This document shows positions 32,767-40,863 of a DNA stretch of 64,000 nucleotides, piece by piece (the stretch's first letter is position 1; each line of letters opens with the position of its first letter). Source of the stretch: Streptomyces sp. YIM 121038 (GTDB lineage: Bacteria > Actinomycetota > Actinomycetes > Streptomycetales > Streptomycetaceae). The position numbers and the translations under genes were made by a program. The DNA is taken from assembly GCF_006088715.1 (NCBI RefSeq), contig NZ_CP030771.1, positions 5,661,501-5,725,500 on the forward strand, in the 5' to 3' direction. The notes under the pieces were generated by a model. It saw nothing but the letters and a program-made list of their open reading frames with translations. It was not told where the DNA came from and ran no database searches.

Positions 32767-33969
32767 GTGAAGCAACCAGTAGCAGTCATCGGGGCAGGCC
32801 CCTACGGCCTGTCCACCGCAGCACATCTCCGCGCGCGTGGCGTCCGCGTCCGCGTCTTCGGCGACCCCATGGTCAGCTGGCGTTCCCACATGCCCGCGGG
32901 AATGCTCCTGAAGTCGACCCCGGCGGCGTCGAACATCGACGCCCCGCAGCCGGGCCACACCCTCACCGACTACTGCGCGGCGGCGGGCATCCCGCGCCTG
33001 GTCACGGACGAGGACATCATCCCGGCCGACACGTTCGTCCGGTACGGACAGTGGTTCCAGGAGAGGCTCGTGCCCGGACTGGAGCGGGTGCGGGTGGTGT
33101 CCGTCGAGCGCGGCGAGCGCGGCGGCTTCGAGCTCAAGCTCGACTCGGGGGAGCAGTTCACGGCCCCCGCGGTCGTCGTCGCCAGCGGTCTGACGGGCCT
33201 CGCGCAGCTCCCGCCCGCCCTGGCCACCGCCGTGCCCGACGGGCCCTCGCCCGCGAGCCCCTTCTCGCACAGCTCCCAGCACCACGACCTGTCGCGGTAC
33301 GCGGACACCGACCTGCTCGTCGTCGGCGCGGGCCAGTCCGCCCTGGAGACGGCCGTGCTCGCCGCCGAGGCGGGTGCCCGGGTCCGGCTCGTGGCCCGCG
33401 GCAGGGGCGCCATCGGCTTCGGCGCGCCCCCGTGGCAGCAGCCCAGGCTGCGCCCGGAGTCGCCCTTCGGCCGCGCCTGGTCGCTGTACGCGCTGAGCTA
33501 CCACGCCGAGCTGTACCGCCATCTCCCGCCGCACGCCCGGCACTTCCTCGTCCGCCGGGTCCTCGGCCCGCTCGGCGCCTGGTGGCTGCGCGAGCGGTTC
33601 CAGGAGCGCGTCGACGCCCGGGAGATACGGCGCGTGGTGCGGGCCGAGGTCAACGACGGCCGCCCCCTCCTCACCGTGGAGTCGCTCGGCGGCCGGACGC
33701 GGGAGCTCACCGCCGACCACGTCATCGCCGCCACGGGCTACCGCGTCGACCTCGCCGCCCTCAGCTTCCTCGGGCACGGCCTGCGCGCCCGCATGGCGGT
33801 CAGCCGCGGCACGCCCAGGCTCGGCGAGGGCTACGCCTCCTCGGTCCCGGGCCTGTACTTCACGGGCATGCTGGCCGGGTCGTCGTACGGGCCTGTGATG
33901 CGGTTCGTGTGCGGCACGGAGTTCGCGTCACCGCGATTGGCCCGGCACCTGGCGGCTGCGTACGGCTGA
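32767..33969 (+). CDS. FAD/NAD(P)-binding oxidoreductase, flavin-monooxygenase-like
   Basis: 400 residues, GTG start. Two dinucleotide folds are seen: VAVIGAGPYGLSTAAHLRARG (residues 4-24) for FAD and LLVVGAGQSALETAVLAAEAG (about 179-199) for NAD(P). The monooxygenase-type HVIAATGYRVDLAAL lies near residue 320. It is closest in layout to N-hydroxylating or Baeyer-Villiger-like flavoproteins. The substrate is unknown. It follows the ATP-grasp gene and may modify its product (inference). Confidence 0.8.
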   Translation: MKQPVAVIGAGPYGLSTAAHLRARGVRVRVFGDPMVSWRSHMPAGMLLKSTPAASNIDAPQPGHTLTDYCAAAGIPRLVTDEDIIPADTFVRYGQWFQERLVPGLERVRVVSVERGERGGFELKLDSGEQFTAPAVVVASGLTGLAQLPPALATAVPDGPSPASPFSHSSQHHDLSRYADTDLLVVGAGQSALETAVLAAEAGARVRLVARGRGAIGFGAPPWQQPRLRPESPFGRAWSLYALSYHAELYRHLPPHARHFLVRRVLGPLGAWWLRERFQERVDAREIRRVVRAEVNDGRPLLTVESLGGRTRELTADHVIAATGYRVDLAALSFLGHGLRARMAVSRGTPRLGEGYASSVPGLYFTGMLAGSSYGPVMRFVCGTEFASPRLARHLAAAYG

Positions 33970-34008
33970 GCGCCGGGCTCGGGCGCGGTGCTGGGCCGCT
34001 GTTGTCCG

Positions 34009-34058
34009 CGGGGCCTCCGTGGCTGGTCGCGCAGTTCCCCGCGCCCCTTCGGGGCGCT
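34009..34058 (-). repeat. Streptomyces-type intergenic repeat (copy 2, inverted)
   Basis: The minus strand reads GCGCCCCGAAGGGGCGCGGGG then AACTGCGCGACCAGCC, matching the element at 2901-2945. The hairpin is GCGCCCC (34041-34047) with GGGGCGC (34051-34057). It abuts the stop of the short secreted ORF at 34064. Confidence 0.7.
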
Positions 34059-34063
34059 GCCGA

Positions 34064-34318
34064 TCACTCGCCAGGAACCACCGGCATCGGGGCCGGTTCG
34101 GCGGCGCGCATGCGCTCCGGCGTCCAGTAGTCCCCGGCCGCGCCAGGACCGTGCTCGACGCGCTCGCTGCTCACGGTGCCCGACTTCGCCCCCGCCCCGG
34201 GCGAGGCCGGGTGCCCGCCGCCGTCCGCGGCCGCGGCCTGCCAGGCGAGGCCCGCGGTGAGCAGGGCGAGGGCGGTCGCCGTGGCGAGGGCGAGCTTGCG
34301 GTGCTGCGGGAGGGACAT
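34064..34318 (-). CDS. Short secreted ORF resembling an orphan protease prepropeptide
   Basis: 84 residues with start ATG 34318 behind AAGGAA. The N-terminus is a signal peptide (HRKLALATATALALLTAGLAWQAAAADGG). The C-terminal part contains YWTPERMRAAEPAPMP, a motif that in Streptomyces trypsin-like/V8-like secreted peptidases marks the propeptide just before the catalytic domain. Here the frame stops after PVVPGE and is followed at once by a dispersed intergenic repeat; no His-Asp-Ser domain follows in any frame. It may be a remnant of a truncated protease or a stand-alone small secreted protein. The assignment rests on motif memory. Confidence 0.6.
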   Translation of the reverse strand: MSLPQHRKLALATATALALLTAGLAWQAAAADGGGHPASPGAGAKSGTVSSERVEHGPGAAGDYWTPERMRAAEPAPMPVVPGE

Positions 34319-34814
34319 GTCGTTCCTTGCTTCTCGGGTCGGGCCAGTGCTTTTCGGGTCGTGCGGTGCGTCTCGGGCCGTGCCGGTGCTTCTCGGCCGT
34401 GCCGGTCTCGTCCTGTGACGTGGCCGGGCGCCGAGAGGTTCCGTCACCCGCGCGAGCTCCGGAGGAGCGCTCGCGGGGTGCGGCGAAGCCCCCGCGTTCA
34501 CAGGGGAGTTCGAGGGCAGGGCGCGCGGGTGTGCGCACGGGCGTCCGGCGGCGGCCCGGGGCGCCCGGGACGGACGGCGGGACGCGGGGCGAACCGGCAC
34601 CCCCGTCGCCCCGGCCGCCGCACGGCCCGCCTCGTTCCGGTGAACCGGGAGCGGGCGGTCACGCCCGGCGCGCTTCTGCGCCCCCGGCGCGTACGGGCAG
34701 GGGACGTTGGCCGCACGACCTGGTGCATGCCGGGAGTGCGCCGGGCGCACCCAAAGCGTCACAGGTCCTGTCACACGGCTTACCGGCCGGGCTCAGATCC
34801 GTATTCTTCGGATC
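34319..34814. other. Gene-free stretch with 19-20-bp tandem repeats
   Basis: 496 bp. At 34328, 34347, 34366 and 34386 imperfect units of GTGCTTCTCGGGYCGTGCCG recur every 19-20 bases, in the leader of the short secreted ORF. The rest is GC-rich with no coding frame I trust. The right end holds the HAD gene promoter. Confidence 0.55.
34779..34814 (+). promoter_or_regulatory. Possible promoter for a leaderless HAD transcript
   Basis: TATTCT (34802-34807) ends eight bases before the ATG, with CTTACC (34779-34784) 17 bases upstream, and there is no Shine-Dalgarno. The -10 lies in the loop of a small hairpin, GATCCG/CGGATC (34796-34814). Confidence 0.4.
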
Positions 34815-35660
34815 ATGGCCGCTCCCCTCGCATATTCCCTCATCGCTACCGACCTGGACGGAACGCTGCTGCGCGGCGACGACACGGTCTCCGACCGCTC
34901 CCGCCGGGCGCTGGCCGCCGCGAGCGAGGGCGGAGCGCGGCACCTCGTCGTCACCGGACGCCCCGCGCCCCGCGTGCGCCCGCTCTTCGACGACCTCGGG
35001 TACGACGGGCTCGCCGTGTGCGGGCAGGGCGCGCAGCTGTACGACGCCGGGGCCGACCGCATGGTGTGGTCGGTGACCCTGGACCGGGAGCTCGCGGAGG
35101 TGGCGCTCGGCAAGATCGAGGCGGAGGTCGGCCAGGTCTTCGCGGCGGTCGACCAGGACGGGGCCGAGGGCCTGACCCTGATCGAGCCCGGGTACGAGAT
35201 GCCGCACCCGACGCTGCCCGCGATGCGGGTGCCCGGCCGTGACGTGCTCTGGGAGGAGCCGATCAGCAAGGTGCTCCTGCGGCACCCCACGCTGGCGGAC
35301 GACGAGTTGGCGCAGGTCGCCCGGGGCGTCGTGGGCTCGCTCGCCACGGTGACGATGTCCGGGCCCGGCACGGTGGAGCTCCAGCCCTGCGGGGTCACCA
35401 AGGCGACCGGGCTCGCCCTCGCGGCGGAGCGGCTCGGCCTGCGGGCGGCCGACACGATCGCGTTCGGGGACATGCCGAACGACATCCCGATGTTCGCCTG
35501 GGCGGCGCACGGCGTGGCGATGGCCAACGCCCACCACGAACTGAAGGCGGTGGCGGACGAATTGACGCTGTCCAACGAGGAGGACGGGATCGCCGTGGTC
35601 CTGGAGCGGATGCTGAGCGCCGATGGCCGGAAAGCGGTGGGTGGCGGACACCGCACGTGA
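34815..35660 (+). CDS. Cof-type HAD-IIB phosphatase
   Basis: 281 residues. HAD motif I is ATDLDGTLLRGDD (residues 10-22), motif II VVTGR, the motif III Lys is in the SKVLL region, and motif IV is FGDMPNDIPMF. The IIB cap lies between about 85 and 190. The family dephosphorylates sugar phosphates and cofactors such as pyridoxal phosphate or FMN precursors; the substrate cannot be told from sequence. It appears monocistronic and is perhaps translated from a leaderless mRNA. Confidence 0.9.
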   Translation: MAAPLAYSLIATDLDGTLLRGDDTVSDRSRRALAAASEGGARHLVVTGRPAPRVRPLFDDLGYDGLAVCGQGAQLYDAGADRMVWSVTLDRELAEVALGKIEAEVGQVFAAVDQDGAEGLTLIEPGYEMPHPTLPAMRVPGRDVLWEEPISKVLLRHPTLADDELAQVARGVVGSLATVTMSGPGTVELQPCGVTKATGLALAAERLGLRAADTIAFGDMPNDIPMFAWAAHGVAMANAHHELKAVADELTLSNEEDGIAVVLERMLSADGRKAVGGGHRT

Positions 35661-35989
35661 GGGCGCCCGGCAGGGTGCTGTGTGGCCGCCGGATCACTCA
35701 GCGTGGCCCGGCGGCGCGGGCCGCAGCGGGCCGTCCCGCCGGGCGGCGGCGACGGCCCCGCGGAGGGTGCTCGGCATGTGGGGCGCATCGCCCGTCGGGC
35801 GGCAAAGCGGTCATTTCATGTCTATCGGGCAGGCTGGTCCCCTCTGGTCGGGCAGGTGCTCGCTGTGATCGAAAGGCGACCGGATACGCTGACTTGAGTG
35901 ATGGCAGCGACACATCGACAAACCGTGTCATCGACGAGTGATCGACCGAGTGATCGACTTGTGATCGTCAGCAGACAGGAGAACCCCTC
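35661..35989 (+). promoter_or_regulatory. Upstream region of the polyprenyl synthase gene
   Basis: 329 bp with no gene. Near its right end GTGATCGA/T repeats at 35938, 35950 and 35961, i.e. 12- and 11-base spacing, 29-52 bases before the GTG start. This places it where a regulator could sit, about one helical turn apart. Confidence 0.45.
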
Positions 35990-37000
35990 GTGACCGTCGT
36001 CGGGCCCTTCGGGCTGAGCGTGCGGGACCAGGCTCTCGAAGCCGATGTCCAGGCAGGATTGGCGGCTGTCGAGGAGGGCCTGCTCGAGGCCACCAAGAGC
36101 GAAGTGCCGTTCATCACCGAGGCGGCACAGCACCTCGTCCGCGCGGGGGGCAAACGTTTTCGGCCACTCCTGGTGATGCTGGCGGCCCAGTTCGGCGACC
36201 CCTACGCGCCCGGCATCGTGCCGTCCGCCGTGGTCGTGGAGCTCACGCACCTCGCGACGCTCTACCACGACGACGTGATGGACGAGGCCGATGTGCGCCG
36301 TGGCGTGCCCAGCGCCAACCAGCGCTGGGGCAACTCCGTGGCCGTCCTCACCGGCGACTTCCTCTTCGCGCGCGCCTCGCACATCCTGGCCGACCTCGGC
36401 CCCGAGGCCGTACGCATCCAGGCCGAGGCCTTCGAGCGCCTCGTCACCGGGCAGATCCTGGAGACGGCGGGGCCGCGCGACGGACGCGACCCGGTCGAGC
36501 ACTATCTGGACGTCATCGGCGGCAAGACCGGCTCGCTGATCGCCGTGGCGGGCCGCTTCGGCGCGATGATGTCCGGCGCGGACGAGACGGTCGTGGACGT
36601 CCTGACCCAGTACGGGGAGCGGCTCGGAGTCGCCTTCCAGCTCGCCGACGACGTGCTCGACATCGCGTCCGACTCCACCGAGTCCGGCAAGACCCCCGGC
36701 ACGGACCTGCGCGAGGGCATTCCCACGCTGCCGGTCCTTCGGCTGCGCGAGCGGGTGGAGCGGCTCGGGCTCGCGGAGGACATCGCGCTGAGCGAGCTGC
36801 TCGACTCCGACCTCACGGACGACGCCCGGCACGCCGAGGCGCTCTCGCTGCTGCGGGCCCATCCCGCCCTTGAGCAGGCGCGACGGGACACCGTGCGGTA
36901 CGCGGAGGAGGCGCGCGCCACGCTGGCGCCGCTGGCGGAGGGGGACGCCAAGGCCGCCCTCGTCGAGCTCTGCGACCTGGTGGTGCACCGGGCGGGGTGA
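35990..37000 (+). CDS. Polyprenyl diphosphate synthase (probable menaquinone side-chain synthase)
   Basis: 336 residues, trans-type long-chain prenyl synthase. The first Asp-rich motif is DDVMD at about residues 94-98 (LYHDDVMDEADVRRG), the second is DDVLD at about 220 (QLADDVLDIASD), and GGKRFRPLL binds the allyl/IPP diphosphate. In a futalosine-pathway actinobacterium with menG and a MenJ-like reductase in the same region, a nonaprenyl product for MK-9 is the likely role. Chain length cannot be read with certainty from the residues before the first motif. The start is GTG 35990 with AGGAG upstream. Two hairpins follow the stop. Confidence 0.92.
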   Translation: MTVVGPFGLSVRDQALEADVQAGLAAVEEGLLEATKSEVPFITEAAQHLVRAGGKRFRPLLVMLAAQFGDPYAPGIVPSAVVVELTHLATLYHDDVMDEADVRRGVPSANQRWGNSVAVLTGDFLFARASHILADLGPEAVRIQAEAFERLVTGQILETAGPRDGRDPVEHYLDVIGGKTGSLIAVAGRFGAMMSGADETVVDVLTQYGERLGVAFQLADDVLDIASDSTESGKTPGTDLREGIPTLPVLRLRERVERLGLAEDIALSELLDSDLTDDARHAEALSLLRAHPALEQARRDTVRYAEEARATLAPLAEGDAKAALVELCDLVVHRAG

Positions 37001-37013
37001 TCCCGGGGGCCCG

Positions 37014-37039
37014 GCGCCACACGCACGAGCGTGTGGCGC
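37014..37039 (+). terminator. Terminator of the polyprenyl synthase gene
   Basis: GCGCCACACGC (37014-37024) and GCGTGTGGCGC (37029-37039) form a perfect 11-bp stem with an ACGA loop, 13 bases after the stop. Confidence 0.8.
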
Positions 37040-37057
37040 GCGTCACAGAGAAATGCT

Positions 37058-37080
37058 GAGCCTGGATTGAGTCCAGGCTC
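37058..37080. promoter_or_regulatory. Second perfect hairpin before the CHRD gene
   Basis: GAGCCTGGA / TCCAGGCTC with a TTGAG centre. It lies 18 bases after the preceding terminator and 72 bases before the CHRD start. It could be a second terminator or an operator/leader hairpin. Confidence 0.5.
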
Positions 37081-37152
37081 AGATCCGTTCCGTACTCATG
37101 CCCGGAAGCCGACGCAGGGGGCGTTGGCTACGGAACGGGGAGATTTCACATC

Positions 37153-38112
37153 ATGGGCGCTCTCACCACATCTGCGAAGAACCGCCGTCGGGCACTGCTC
37201 GCCTCCGGGATCGCGGTGGCCGCCGCGGGCGCCCTGGCCGCGGCCGTGCTCCCGGCGACGGCCGCGACGGCGGAGACCGCGCCGGTGGCGACCGCGGAAG
37301 CCACCGGCACCCGTGCCGCCCTCCTCGTGGCGAGCCTGAACGGCGCCAACGAGGTGCCCGTCCCCGGCGGCCCCGCCGTCGGCGACAAGGACGGCGCCGC
37401 CCTCCAGTTCGTACGGATCAAGGGCGACAAGGTCACCGTCACCGCCACCTGGCGCGGCACGGCCCGGCCCACCGCCCTCCACATCCACCAGGGCGGGAAG
37501 GGAACGAACGGCGGCGTCAAGGTCGACTTCACCGGGCTCCTGGCCCGCGCCGAGCACCGGCGGGTCACCGGCACGGTCACGGTGCGCGACGCGGCCCTGC
37601 TCAAGCACCTGAAGACGAAGCCGACGGCCTTCTACGCCAACCTGCACACCGCCCAGTTCCCCGGCGGGGCCGTCCGCGGCCAGCTCCACCAGGTCACCGC
37701 CGGTGCCGCCCGCGGCTTCCAGGCCTCGGTCGTCAAGGGCGAGCAGATCTACCAGTGCGCCAAGCGCCCGGACGGGACGTACGCCTTCGCGCAGCGCGAC
37801 GTGCGCGCGACGCTCGGCGGCCGCATCGCGCACGACTTCGTCGCCCCGAACTCCGGCACGCCGCGCTGGCGGGCCCCGGACCGCAGCGCCGTCACCGGCA
37901 AGCTGATCTCCAAGACGCCGAACGGCGCGAAGAACATCCCCGAGCTCGACCTCAGGGCCGAGCAGGCAGGGCGGCACACCGGCCTCCTCGCGCACACCGT
38001 CGAGATCCTGCGCCTGAACACGGTGGGCGGCGTCCAGCCCGCGGGCGCGTGCAGGCCCGGCGCGATCGCCTCCGTGCCGTACGCGGCGGACTACGTGTTC
38101 GTCCAGCGCTGA
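37153..38112 (+). CDS. Secreted CHRD + DUF3455 two-domain protein
   Basis: 319 residues. The signal peptide covers about 1-40 (RRRALLASGIAVAAAGALAAAVLPATA). Residues about 55-165 form a CHRD domain (LNGANEVPVP..., ALHIHQGGKG, FYANLHTAQFPGGAVRGQL). From about 170 onward QIYQCAKRPDGTYAF opens a DUF3455-type domain ending in YAADYVFVQR. Cysteines are few, near YQC and GAC, and could pair. CHRD proteins are extracellular and may bind metal or ligands through conserved His; the function is unknown. ATG 37153 is preceded by CGGGGAG. It is monocistronic between hairpins. Confidence 0.85.
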   Translation: MGALTTSAKNRRRALLASGIAVAAAGALAAAVLPATAATAETAPVATAEATGTRAALLVASLNGANEVPVPGGPAVGDKDGAALQFVRIKGDKVTVTATWRGTARPTALHIHQGGKGTNGGVKVDFTGLLARAEHRRVTGTVTVRDAALLKHLKTKPTAFYANLHTAQFPGGAVRGQLHQVTAGAARGFQASVVKGEQIYQCAKRPDGTYAFAQRDVRATLGGRIAHDFVAPNSGTPRWRAPDRSAVTGKLISKTPNGAKNIPELDLRAEQAGRHTGLLAHTVEILRLNTVGGVQPAGACRPGAIASVPYAADYVFVQR

Positions 38113-38457
38113 CCGAACAGGCCCGCGCGCCCGCCGCGGCGGGCGCGCGCGGCCCACCGAGCCACTGTGCGGACGACCGACCCGGCAGACCCCCGGCGGG
38201 CCGGTCGTCACCTCAGGGGCGGCGCCTCCCCTTACGGGACGGGGGAGGCGCCGCCCCCTTTTGTCATCCCGTAGCAGTACGCGGAGTTGCTCCCGGGGTC
38301 TGACGCTTCCCGCTGGCCGATTTGGTCGGATGGAGACAGTCGAAAGGCGAACACTGACCACCACTCCTGACCAATTCGGGTGAGAATGGCGGCGCGGGGT
38401 GGACGAGCGCGTGTACGAAACGGAAAGCCGCCGCCGACCACGGAGGTAAGGCACACA
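38113..38457. other. Intergenic region between CHRD and LolA-like genes
   Basis: 345 bp without a gene. After a weaker 8-bp stem (GACGACCG with CGGTCGTC, about 38172-38208) comes the main terminator at 38216-38261. The remaining 200 bp should carry the promoter of the LolA-like gene; its GGAGGTAAGG ribosome site is at about 38441-38450. Confidence 0.5.
38216..38261 (+). terminator. Classical rho-independent terminator with T-tract
   Basis: GGGGCGGCGCCTCCCC (38216-38231) pairs perfectly with GGGGAGGCGCCGCCCC (38242-38257) across a 10-base loop and is followed by CTTTT. It is one of the few sites here with a T-run. Confidence 0.92.
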
Positions 38458-39666
38458 ATGGCACCGTACGAACCGGAGCAGGGCACGACCGACGCCGAGG
38501 AGCTGAGCGCGGGCCGCCGCAAGGCGGCGCGCTACCTCGTCCCGGTCGCGGTGGCGGGGGTGGCGGCGGCGACCATCGGGCTGGTCCCGGCGCTCGCGTC
38601 CGGCGGCGACCCGGACCTGCCCAAGCTGACCGCACAGGAACTCATCGAGAAGATCGCCGCGTCGGACACCGAGCAGCTGTCCGGCACCGTGAAGATCAAC
38701 ACGGATCTGGGCCTGCCGTCGTTCGGCGGTGGCGCCGGCGCCTTCGCGCCGGGCGGCGCCGGTGGCGGCGAGGACGACAAGGGCTCGGCCGCCGACCCGG
38801 CGGCCAAGCTGTTGGAGCTGGCGTCCGGCTCGCACACACTGCGCGTCGCGGCGGACGGCCCCGACAAGCAGAAGGTCTCCGTCCTGGACGACGCCGCCGA
38901 GTACAGCGTGATCCACAACGGCGACGACGTATGGGCGTACGACAGCGCGACGAACGAGGCGTACCACACCAAGGACACCGGCAAGTCCGGTGACAGGTCC
39001 GGCAAGAAGGGCGATCTGCCGAAGGACGTCCCGGCCACGCCCGAGGAGTTCGCGCGCCAGGCCTTGAAGGCGGCCGACGAGACGACGTCGGTGAAGGTCG
39101 ACGGCAGCGCGAAGGTCGCGGGCCGCGACGCGTACCGCCTGGTGCTCAAGCCGAAGGACGCGGGCACCACGGTCGGCCAGATCACCATCGCGGTCGACGC
39201 GAAGACGGGCACGCCGCTGAAGTTCACGCTCACCCCGGCGAGCGGCGGCGCGGCGGTCGTCGACGTCGGCTTCACGAAGGTCGACTTCGCCGCGCCGTCC
39301 GCGTCCACCTTCGACTTCAAGCCCGCGAAGGGCACGAAGGTCACCGAGGAGGACGGCGGGTCCGCCAAGGACGGGTCCGGCGGCTTCAAGGGCGCGGAGC
39401 CCGCGGTCAACGTGATCGGCGAGGGCTGGACGTCCGTCGCCGAGCTGGAACTGCCCGGCGGCCAGGGCCTGCCCGCGTCCGGCTCCGCCGACGTACCGGC
39501 GGACGCCCAGCGGTTCCTGGACTCCCTCGGGGACAAGGTCAGCGGCAAGTTCGGCTCGGGCACGGTCTTCAAGACCCGGCTGATCAACGCCCTGATCACC
39601 GACGACGGCAAGGTGTACGTGGGCGCGGTCACGAAGGACGCGCTGGTCGAGGCGGCGAACCGCTAG
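38458..39666 (+). CDS. LolA/LppX-like membrane-anchored exported protein
   Basis: 402 residues. An N-terminal membrane anchor spans about 25-50 (YLVPVAVAGVAAATIGLVPALASGG) after a short acidic cytoplasmic start. The outer part begins LTAQELIEKIAASDTEQLSGTVKINTDLGLP, the strand pattern of LolA/RseB-like half-barrels that bind acyl chains. Later features include AGRDAYRLVLKPKDA, then IAVDAKTGTPLKFTL and KVDFAAPSASTFDF. In actinobacteria such proteins are linked to lipid or anti-sigma functions; none is proven here. It may work with the ABC exporter 140 bp downstream (inference). Confidence 0.75.
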   Translation: MAPYEPEQGTTDAEELSAGRRKAARYLVPVAVAGVAAATIGLVPALASGGDPDLPKLTAQELIEKIAASDTEQLSGTVKINTDLGLPSFGGGAGAFAPGGAGGGEDDKGSAADPAAKLLELASGSHTLRVAADGPDKQKVSVLDDAAEYSVIHNGDDVWAYDSATNEAYHTKDTGKSGDRSGKKGDLPKDVPATPEEFARQALKAADETTSVKVDGSAKVAGRDAYRLVLKPKDAGTTVGQITIAVDAKTGTPLKFTLTPASGGAAVVDVGFTKVDFAAPSASTFDFKPAKGTKVTEEDGGSAKDGSGGFKGAEPAVNVIGEGWTSVAELELPGGQGLPASGSADVPADAQRFLDSLGDKVSGKFGSGTVFKTRLINALITDDGKVYVGAVTKDALVEAANR

Positions 39667-39686
39667 CGCGGGGCGCCGACGGGCGT

Positions 39687-39730
39687 CCGTCGCGGCGGAC
39701 CGGGGGAGCACCCCCGGTCCGCCGCGACGG
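39687..39730. terminator. 20-bp perfect terminator stem
   Basis: Arms at 39687-39706 and 39711-39730 are exact reverse complements with an AGCA loop. The stem starts 21 bases after the LolA-like stop, so it should reduce read-through into the ABC genes. Confidence 0.85.
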
Positions 39731-39807
39731 CGCTCGGCCCCGGCCCCTACCGGCGACGGCGGGACCAGCACGACCACCGGCCGCCGGCCGGACGACAGGA
39801 GGAACGG

Positions 39808-40863
39808 GTGCCGAGCACCGACGGGGACCCGCGCGGCAGCGCACGCGGTGACCGTGCACACGGAGATGGGGCGCGCGAGGGCCGTGCACGTGGAGGCGGC
39901 GTGCGCGGTGATCTTGGGCGTGGAGACAGTGTGATCGAGACCTCCGCGCTGACGAAGCGGTACGGCAAACACGTCGCCGTGGACGGGCTGAGCCTCGTCG
40001 TGCCCCGCGGCAGCGTCTTCGGTTTCCTCGGGCCCAACGGCTCGGGCAAGACCACGACCATCCGCATGCTGATGGGCCTGATCGAGCCGACGTCCGGCCG
40101 GGCGTCGGTGCTCGGCCGCCCCATGCCGCGCGCACAGCGCACCGTGCTCCCGCGCGTGGGCGCGCTCATCGAGGGCCCCGCCCTCTACGGCTTCCTCTCC
40201 GGCCGCGAGAACCTCCGCCGGTACGACGCCGCCGACCCGACGGCCGACCCCCGCACCCGCCGCGCCCGCGCCGAGGCCGCGCTCGACCGGGTCGGCCTGA
40301 CCGCCGCCGCGGGCAAGAAGGCCAAGGCGTACTCGCTCGGGATGAAGCAGCGCCTGGGCCTGGCCACGGCGCTGCTCCAGCCGCGCGAGCTGCTCGTGCT
40401 CGACGAGCCGACGAACGGCCTCGACCCGCAGGGCATGCGGGAGATTCGCTCCCTGGTGCGGGAGCTGGCGTCCGACGGCACGACGGTCTTCCTCTCCTCC
40501 CACCTGCTCGACGAGATCGAGCAGGTGTGCACGCACGCCGCGGTGATGGCGCAGGGCCGTCTGATCACCCAGGGCCCGGTGGCCGAGCTCGCCGCGGGCG
40601 CGCGGGGGCGGCTCGTCGTGACGACACCGGACACCGCCGACGCCGCCCGGGTCCTGAAGGAGCAGGGCGTCGCGGACGTCGTCGTCGAGGAGGACCGCGT
40701 GACGGGCGAGCCGCCGGGCCCGGACCGCGTGCCCGACCTCGCCGACGTGACCGCCGCACTGGTCGGGGCGGGCGTCCGCGTCCGCGGCTTCGGCGTCGAA
40801 CGGGCCTCCCTGGAGGACGCGTTCGTGGCGCTGACGGGAGAGGGATTCGATGTCGCGGGCTGA
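39808..40863 (+). CDS. ABC exporter ATP-binding protein
   Basis: 351 residues. Walker A is GPNGSGKTTT, the signature YSLGMKQRLGLA and Walker B LLVLDEPTNGLDPQG, as in drug/lipid exporters of the ABC-2 class. GTG 39808 has a good AGGAGG site. An in-frame GTG 39931, just before IETSALTKRYG, would remove a 41-residue Arg/Gly/Asp-rich low-complexity start, which looks non-structural. The downstream permease overlaps by 14 bases. The substrate is unknown. Confidence 0.88.
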   Translation: MPSTDGDPRGSARGDRAHGDGAREGRARGGGVRGDLGRGDSVIETSALTKRYGKHVAVDGLSLVVPRGSVFGFLGPNGSGKTTTIRMLMGLIEPTSGRASVLGRPMPRAQRTVLPRVGALIEGPALYGFLSGRENLRRYDAADPTADPRTRRARAEAALDRVGLTAAAGKKAKAYSLGMKQRLGLATALLQPRELLVLDEPTNGLDPQGMREIRSLVRELASDGTTVFLSSHLLDEIEQVCTHAAVMAQGRLITQGPVAELAAGARGRLVVTTPDTADAARVLKEQGVADVVVEEDRVTGEPPGPDRVPDLADVTAALVGAGVRVRGFGVERASLEDAFVALTGEGFDVAG

